A stretch of 27,568 nt of DNA from CAYGBW01 sp964348185 (lineage in GTDB: Bacteria; Desulfobacterota; BSN033; WVXP01): assembly GCA_964348185.1 (NCBI GenBank), contig CAYGBW010000120.1, positions 1 to 27,568 of the forward strand, in the 5' to 3' direction. The notes beneath the pieces were generated by a model. That model was given only the letters and a program-made list of their open reading frames with translations, did not search any database and had not been told where the DNA came from. Positions 23,294-27,568 of this stretch are shown here, piece by piece. Made by a program: the position numbers and the translations under genes. The number at the start of each line of letters is the position of its first letter. Positions within the stretch are counted from its first letter, which is position 1.

Positions 23294-24311
23294 CCTGTCT
23301 GGAAGATCTCAGCCGAAAACCGCCGTTCAGAAGCAGAGTCCTCTCATAAGGATCGCAGAGGTCTTCGCGCTTTCCCGGTGGTACACGAAATGTCTAATCG
23401 TTCTCCCATGCCTGCTGGTTCCCTTTGTCATCCAGAGCAACTATGTCATGCGAGTCGTCATCTACATCTGTCTCTATGTCGTTCTCGCCCTGGGTTTAAA
23501 CGTCGTGATGGGTTTCACGGGCCTCCTGAACATCGGCCACGCCGCCTTCTATGCCACGGGGGCCTATACGACGGCGATCTTGATGACTTCGTATGGCACG
23601 TCCTTCTGGCTGACCATCCCCATCGGGATGGTCCTGGGCATGAGTCTGGGCATCCTGCTCGGCTTTCCAACCCTCAGGGTCAGGGACGATTACCTGGCCA
23701 TGGTCACCCTCGGTTTCGGGCAGATTGTCTATATCGTCGCCAATAACTGGATGGCCCTAACCCGCGGTCCCAGGGGGATCCCGGGTATCCCCGCCCCACG
23801 AATCGGTTTTTCCCGCTGGCATCTTGTGATAGACAGCTATCCCGCCTACTACTATCTCATTCTCTTCTTTGTTTTCTTATCTGTCTATGCCTGTATCAAG
23901 GTCAGGGATTCCAGGGTCGGCCTGGCGTGGATGGCCATCAGGGAAGACGAAGACGTGGCTGCGGTGATGGGAATCAATCTGGTGTTTTACAAAACCTTGT
24001 CCTTCGGATTTTCGGCGGCCCTCGGAGCCCTGGCCGGCAGCTTCTTCGCCGCATTCCAGAGCTTTGTCAGCCCGAATAGCTTCACCATATTGGAATCGGT
24101 GATCATCATTACCATTCCCATTCTAGGAGGTCTGGGAAGCATCACCGGCACAATCATCGGTGCGATCATCATGATTGCTGCTCCCGAGGTCTTTAGGTCG
24201 GCCAGTGAATACAGGATGGTGGCGCTGGGAGCCTTCATGGTTCTGATGATGGTTTTCAAACCTGAGGGATTGTTTGGTAAGAAGTTGTATGAACAGGCAT
24301 ACAAGGTGTGA
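23271..24311 (+). CDS. livM: Liv-type ABC importer permease (LivM), second system
   Basis: This partner permease has 346 residues, with a polar N-terminus of about 35 residues, then roughly ten membrane segments. Family motifs: LYVVLALGLNVVMGFTGLLN and IGHAAFYATGAYT (about 74-106), PTLRVRDDYLAMVTLGFGQI, AIREDEDVAAVMGIN and IPILGGLGSITGTIIGA. Unlike the homologue in the first cluster it is not fused to an ATPase; it ends with PEGLFGKKLYEQAYKV, four bases before livG. GGGAGAGGG precedes its ATG within the end of livH. Confidence 0.94.
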   Translation: MSQLRLDDLSGRSQPKTAVQKQSPLIRIAEVFALSRWYTKCLIVLPCLLVPFVIQSNYVMRVVIYICLYVVLALGLNVVMGFTGLLNIGHAAFYATGAYTTAILMTSYGTSFWLTIPIGMVLGMSLGILLGFPTLRVRDDYLAMVTLGFGQIVYIVANNWMALTRGPRGIPGIPAPRIGFSRWHLVIDSYPAYYYLILFFVFLSVYACIKVRDSRVGLAWMAIREDEDVAAVMGINLVFYKTLSFGFSAALGALAGSFFAAFQSFVSPNSFTILESVIIITIPILGGLGSITGTIIGAIIMIAAPEVFRSASEYRMVALGAFMVLMMVFKPEGLFGKKLYEQAYKV

Positions 24312-24315
24312 AAGG

Positions 24316-25086
24316 ATGCCGCTACTCACTGTTCGATCTCTAACGAAGAATTTCGGCGGGTTGACTGCCTTGGACAACTTCAGCCTTCAGGTGGATACCG
24401 GGGAAATTGTCGGAATAATCGGCCCGAATGGCTCTGGGAAAACCACCTTTTTCAATGTGTTGACCGGCATGTACCCGGCCGATGGGGGTGAAGTCTATTT
24501 TGACGGTGTGTCCAAGAACCTGTTGACCCAGAAAACCCATCATATTATTCAGGTCGGTATCGCTCGAACCTTTCAGAACCAGCGCCCCTTCAATAACCTC
24601 TCCGTCCTGGAAAACATCATGGTCGCCGGGCACTGCCGGACGAGAGGGGGGATCGTCTCGGCGCTGCTTGGCCTTCCCGGGGCACGCAGAGACAGGGAAT
24701 GGCTGAGGAATCGGGCTCATGAAGTCATGGCTATTTTCGGTGACCGATTGCTCAGCATGGAGAACAACCCGGCGTGGAATCTTTCCTATGCCAACCGGAG
24801 GCGTTTGGAAATCGCTCGGGCTTTGGTGTCCAACCCCAAACTCCTCCTTCTCGACGAACCTACCGCGGGAATGAACCCAGCCGAGACGCTTCAATTGGTC
24901 CGAAGCGTTCTCGATATTAATCAAAAAGGAGTCACGGTTCTGATCATCGAGCACGATATGAACGTGATCAAACACCTCTGCGAGCGCGTGATCGCTCTAG
25001 ACTATGGACAAAAGATCGTCGAAGGGACTTACTCAGAGGTGCGCAGTCATCCAAAAGTGATTGAGGCCTACCTGGGCCGAGATTGA
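24316..25086 (+). CDS. livG: Liv-type ABC importer ATPase (LivG), second system
   Basis: This ATPase of the second importer is 256 residues from the ATG at 24316 (an upstream in-frame start at 24274 would overlap livM and adds a non-family extension). Walker A is GPNGSGKTT (about 36-44), the Q-loop is in GIARTFQNQRPF, Walker B is LLLLDEPTAGMNP, and the switch histidine is in IIEHDMN. The signature reads LSYANRRRLE (156-165), the same unusual AN form as in the fused LivM-LivG. The C-terminus EVRSHPKVIEAYLGRD is typical of LivG. After the stop, a 276-base gap holds the second copy of the dispersed repeat. Confidence 0.94.
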   Translation: MPLLTVRSLTKNFGGLTALDNFSLQVDTGEIVGIIGPNGSGKTTFFNVLTGMYPADGGEVYFDGVSKNLLTQKTHHIIQVGIARTFQNQRPFNNLSVLENIMVAGHCRTRGGIVSALLGLPGARRDREWLRNRAHEVMAIFGDRLLSMENNPAWNLSYANRRRLEIARALVSNPKLLLLDEPTAGMNPAETLQLVRSVLDINQKGVTVLIIEHDMNVIKHLCERVIALDYGQKIVEGTYSEVRSHPKVIEAYLGRD

Positions 25087-25149
25087 GCGAGAAACATCAG
25101 CCACGATCTGCTTAACCAGGTAGATTTTCATTACGACCGAACCTCATTT

Positions 25150-25340
25150 ATTTTGAACCGCAGAACCGCTGAACAAGGAACCGCAGAATATTGAAGTCAA
25201 GAAAGTTGAGTTATTCCCTCAGAACACTTCTGCTGTTCGAAATTCCTTGTTCTGCATTCGATATTCAAAATGAAATGCAGGCTAAGGCTGTTCGCCTGAA
25301 GGCCGAAGGTCTGATGCCCGGGGAATGAAAAAACAAACCC
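25150..25340. repeat. Dispersed intergenic repeat, copy 2
   Basis: This is the second copy of the element at 8771-8960, same orientation. The dyad GAACAAGGAA (25171-25180) / TTCCTTGTTC (25243-25252) and the small AGGC/GCCT hairpin near 25285-25298 are kept. It separates livG from livF, which are normally adjacent, so it was probably inserted into an existing operon. Confidence 0.85.
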
Positions 25341-25362
25341 TCAACCGACTGCGAGCCAGGTG

Positions 25363-26076
25363 ATGCTCAAACTCATCCATGTCACCACTCAGTACGGACC
25401 GATCCAGGTTCTAGATGATGTCACGATCGAGGTGGGCGAGAGGGAAATCGTCTGTCTTCTGGGTGGGAATGCTTCTGGCAAAACCACCACCATGAAGACG
25501 ATCCTGGGGGTCGTGAAACCGACTTCCGGTCGGGTGGAATTCATGGGCCAGCGGATCGACGGCCTCCCCACTCACACCATTGTCCGCCGAGGAATCTCTC
25601 CCGTACCGGAGGCTCGAAGAATATTCGCCCGCCTTTCGGTCAGAGAAAACCTTGAAATGGGAGCCTTTATCCATCGGCGGAACCCAGATTACCGCATCGA
25701 GGAAGAGATGGGCAAAATCTTCGAACTGTTCCCCCGCCTGAGAGAAAGGCTGAAGCAGGACGCGAGCACGCTGAGCGGGGGTGAGCAGCAGATGCTCGCC
25801 ATCGGCCGTGCGTTGATGGCGAAACCGAAAATGATCATTATGGATGAGCCATCCATGGGGTTATCCCCGAAACTGGTGGATGAGGTCTTCGAAATCACCC
25901 AAAGGGTGAGTGGAACCGGCATTCCGATCTTTGTGGTTGAACAGAACCTCAAGAAGGCGCTTTCCATCGCCCATAGGGGATACATCCTAAATGGTGGGCA
26001 AATCGCTATGAAAGACACGGCCCATAATCTCCTGCAAAACGAGAATGTCATCAGAGCCTATTTGGGCGAGGAATAA
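25363..26076 (+). CDS. livF: Liv-type ABC importer ATPase (LivF), second system
   Basis: This is the second ATPase of the importer, about 237 residues. Walker A is LGGNASGKTTT (about 34-44), then VPEARRIFARLSVRENL (the usual VPEGRR has Ala), signature LSGGEQQMLAIGRAL, Walker B MIIMDEPSMGLSP and VEQN at the switch. The start is GTG 25360 or ATG 25363; the ribosome-binding site is weak (CCAGG), unlike the other genes of the operon, perhaps because the native upstream region was displaced by the repeat. It is followed after 40 bases by the binding-protein gene. Confidence 0.93.
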   Translation: MLKLIHVTTQYGPIQVLDDVTIEVGEREIVCLLGGNASGKTTTMKTILGVVKPTSGRVEFMGQRIDGLPTHTIVRRGISPVPEARRIFARLSVRENLEMGAFIHRRNPDYRIEEEMGKIFELFPRLRERLKQDASTLSGGEQQMLAIGRALMAKPKMIIMDEPSMGLSPKLVDEVFEITQRVSGTGIPIFVVEQNLKKALSIAHRGYILNGGQIAMKDTAHNLLQNENVIRAYLGEE

Positions 26077-26116
26077 TAGGATTCCTCGAAAAAATCCATC
26101 ATAAGAGGAGGGAACC

Positions 26117-27268
26117 ATGAAAGGAAAACGCTTTGTTGTGACGTTGGTATGGGTCTTTGCGGCCATGTTGGCGACGACGTCTATGGCCGCCGAACCGCTT
26201 GGGCTCGGGCTCTGTGCTCCCATGAGCGGGGCCGCAGCATCCTGGGGCAAGAAGGCCGAGGAGGCAACCCGGTTTGCCATCGAGCGGATCAACGCTGCTG
26301 GCGGGGTGGTGCCCAGAGGAGAAAAGGAGGCCCGAATGTTGAAACTCATCGAAGTGGCCGATGATAAGAACGACCCCCGGGAAGGCGCTGCGATTGCGCA
26401 ACGGTTTGTCGACAACCCCGCAATCCTGGCGATGATCGGACCCATCACCAGCACCGTGGCCCTGGCCGGTGCGCCAATTTTGAACAAACACGGACTGGTT
26501 CAGGTCGCCATCGGAGCCACTGCGCCGGTGTATACCCAGGCCGGCCCTTATTCTTTCCGAGTCTGTCCAACCGACGCGTTCCAGGGGAAGTACATGGCCA
26601 GATGGTCCAAGGACCAGGGAAAGTGGAATCGCTATGCGGTCATCTACGTCAATGACGACTACGGTCGAGGCCTGAGTGAGGTGTTTATCGAGGGATTGAA
26701 AGAAGCCGGCGTTTCTGAGAAGGCAGTTGTCGCCTCTGAGGCCTATCTGCCCAACGACACCGACTTCTCCGTTCAGCTCGCCAAAATCAAGGGTTTGAAG
26801 GCAGATGCCCTTTTTATTGCTGGCCACTACAAAGAAGGGGCCTTGATCGCCAGGCAGGCTCGCGAGTTAGGCATGGATGTTCAGATCCTGGGTACCGACG
26901 GGATTGGCCACCCGGAATATATCAAGGTCGCCGGACAGGCGGCCGAGGGAACAATCTATCTTGGCTACTTTTCCCTGGTTGACAAACGGCCCTATATCCA
27001 GAAATGGGCTGCGGATTTTACGGAAAAACTCGGTTATGAACCGGGATTGGTCGAGGGATTGGCCAATGACTGTGTCCTCTTAGTGGCTGAGGCCATTGAA
27101 GTCGGCGGGGCCAACCGTCTCGACCTGGCTGTGGGACTCTCCTCAATAGGTCCCTATCGTCCCCCTGTCATGGGCGCCATGGGGGAAAACAGATTCGACG
27201 AAAACGGAGACATGGTCCGGGATATGCTCATGTACATCGTCAAGGACGGTGTGGCTGTCCTCTTCTAG
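26117..27268 (+). CDS. Liv-type periplasmic binding protein, second system
   Basis: This is the periplasmic binding protein (Peripla_BP_6 family) of the second importer, 383 residues, placed last in the operon rather than first. The signal peptide is clear (KGKRFVVTLVWVFAAMLATT, then SMAAEP). The mature protein shows GLCAPMSGAAASWGKKAEEA, VADDKNDPREGAAIAQRFV, MIGPITSTVALAGAPIL, YVNDDYGRGLSEVF and NDTDFSVQLAKIK. GAGGAGGG precedes the ATG. It is clearly diverged from the first binding protein, so the two Liv systems probably take different ligands. Confidence 0.93.
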   Translation: MKGKRFVVTLVWVFAAMLATTSMAAEPLGLGLCAPMSGAAASWGKKAEEATRFAIERINAAGGVVPRGEKEARMLKLIEVADDKNDPREGAAIAQRFVDNPAILAMIGPITSTVALAGAPILNKHGLVQVAIGATAPVYTQAGPYSFRVCPTDAFQGKYMARWSKDQGKWNRYAVIYVNDDYGRGLSEVFIEGLKEAGVSEKAVVASEAYLPNDTDFSVQLAKIKGLKADALFIAGHYKEGALIARQARELGMDVQILGTDGIGHPEYIKVAGQAAEGTIYLGYFSLVDKRPYIQKWAADFTEKLGYEPGLVEGLANDCVLLVAEAIEVGGANRLDLAVGLSSIGPYRPPVMGAMGENRFDENGDMVRDMLMYIVKDGVAVLF

Positions 27269-27289
27269 GGACCTGACAGGAGGGAAGTG

Positions 27290-27328
27290 GTTTCTGCCAA
27301 ACTGGTCACCGGCCGGTTTGGCAGAAAC
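27290..27328 (+). terminator. Strong stem-loop after the second Liv operon
   Basis: A perfect 13-bp inverted repeat (GTTTCTGCCAAAC at 27290-27302, GTTTGGCAGAAAC at 27316-27328) begins 21 bases after the stop. There is no T-run, so it is a 3'-end or message-protecting hairpin rather than a textbook intrinsic terminator. The following 160 bases to the repeat block hold no gene that I can see. Confidence 0.65.
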
Positions 27329-27490
27329 ACAGCATCATTCCCTGCACAGACGGACGATTGAACAACGCCCTAGTATTACGTTCCAAAACTAGTTTACAAA
27401 AGCTACACTAAAACTGATCGTACGTATTGAGATATCAAAATTCAAAACCCGAAGCACGAAATTCGAAACCCGAAATGGTTCGACGAGCCG

Positions 27491-27553
27491 TTCGACAGGC
27501 TCACGGTCCTGAGCAGAGTCGAAGGACTCACCATCCTGAGCCAAGTCGAAGGA
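27491..27553. repeat. Tandem TTCGAC/GTCGAA dispersed repeat units
   Basis: Two tandem units share the pattern CTCAC..TCCTGAGC..AGTCGAAGGA (about 27499-27526 and 27527-27553), with TTCGACAGGCTCACGG opening the block. The flank 27435-27480 is an AT-rich run of TTCAAAACCCGAA / ATTCGAAACCCGAAA modules. This is the same family, inverted, as at 35-66. Confidence 0.7.
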
Positions 27554-27568
27554 CAATATCAAAACTCG

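Noticed and set aside
27435..27553. CRISPR array at the right edge
   Set aside because: The units are directly adjacent, only two, and lack regular unique spacers; they match a dispersed repeat family seen also at the left edge.

Overview
The window looks like accessory, catabolic chromosome from a Gram-negative, probably anaerobic, sediment-type bacterium. Desulfobacterota ('deltaproteobacteria') is my best guess. This is an inference from several things: slightly GC-rich DNA by eye, many periplasmic binding proteins, TRAP and Liv-type importers side by side, near-consensus sigma70 promoters, and short TTCG-rich dispersed repeats between genes. No rRNA, tRNA, CRISPR array, transposase or phage gene was seen.

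Layout. (1) 131-3518, minus strand: a family-5 (dipeptide/nickel-type) ABC importer of binding protein and two permeases, with no ATPase gene in view. (2) 3784-6865, minus: a complete TRAP transporter (DctM, DctQ, DctP). (3) 7160-8710, plus: a second family-5 binding protein, this one Tat-exported and divergent from dctP. (4) 9047-10356, plus: a maleate isomerase/Asp-Glu racemase superfamily enzyme translationally coupled to a DUF4013 membrane protein. (5) 10387-10860, minus: greA, with its own promoter and a terminator-like hairpin in the leader. (6) 11121-16963, minus: a compact bacterial microcompartment (BMC) locus. It encodes two class V PLP enzymes, one pentameric (BMC-P), one hexameric (BMC-H) and one tandem-domain (BMC-T) shell protein, and a cyclic amidohydrolase (hydantoinase/dihydropyrimidinase-like). 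(7) 17154-21922, minus: a Liv-type importer with a fused LivM-LivG protein, upstream of the BMC genes on the same strand. (8) 22409-27268, plus: a second complete Liv importer, divergent from the first, with a dispersed repeat between livG and livF.

The most interesting system is the BMC. It has one shell protein of each of the three geometries needed for a closed shell and none of the usual metabolosome core (no aldehyde or alcohol dehydrogenase, no phosphotransacylase). Two of its enzymes, the amidohydrolase and one PLP enzyme, carry the same roughly 45-residue N-terminal domain joined by a Pro-rich linker. That domain resembles the N-terminus of EutQ as I remember it and is a good candidate for a cargo-targeting or scaffolding module. 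My working model is that the adjacent Liv importer brings in an amide or amino-acid-like compound, that ring opening and a PLP reaction occur inside the shell, and that the maleate isomerase-like enzyme may act on a downstream C4 acid. The substrate is not determined by the sequence. Published BMC surveys include a class without aldehyde dehydrogenase, 'BMC of unknown function' (BUF); this locus may belong there rather than being wholly new.

A recurring regulatory theme is a strong stem-loop just after a binding-protein gene. Four of the five such genes show it, and it would suit making more binding protein than permease.
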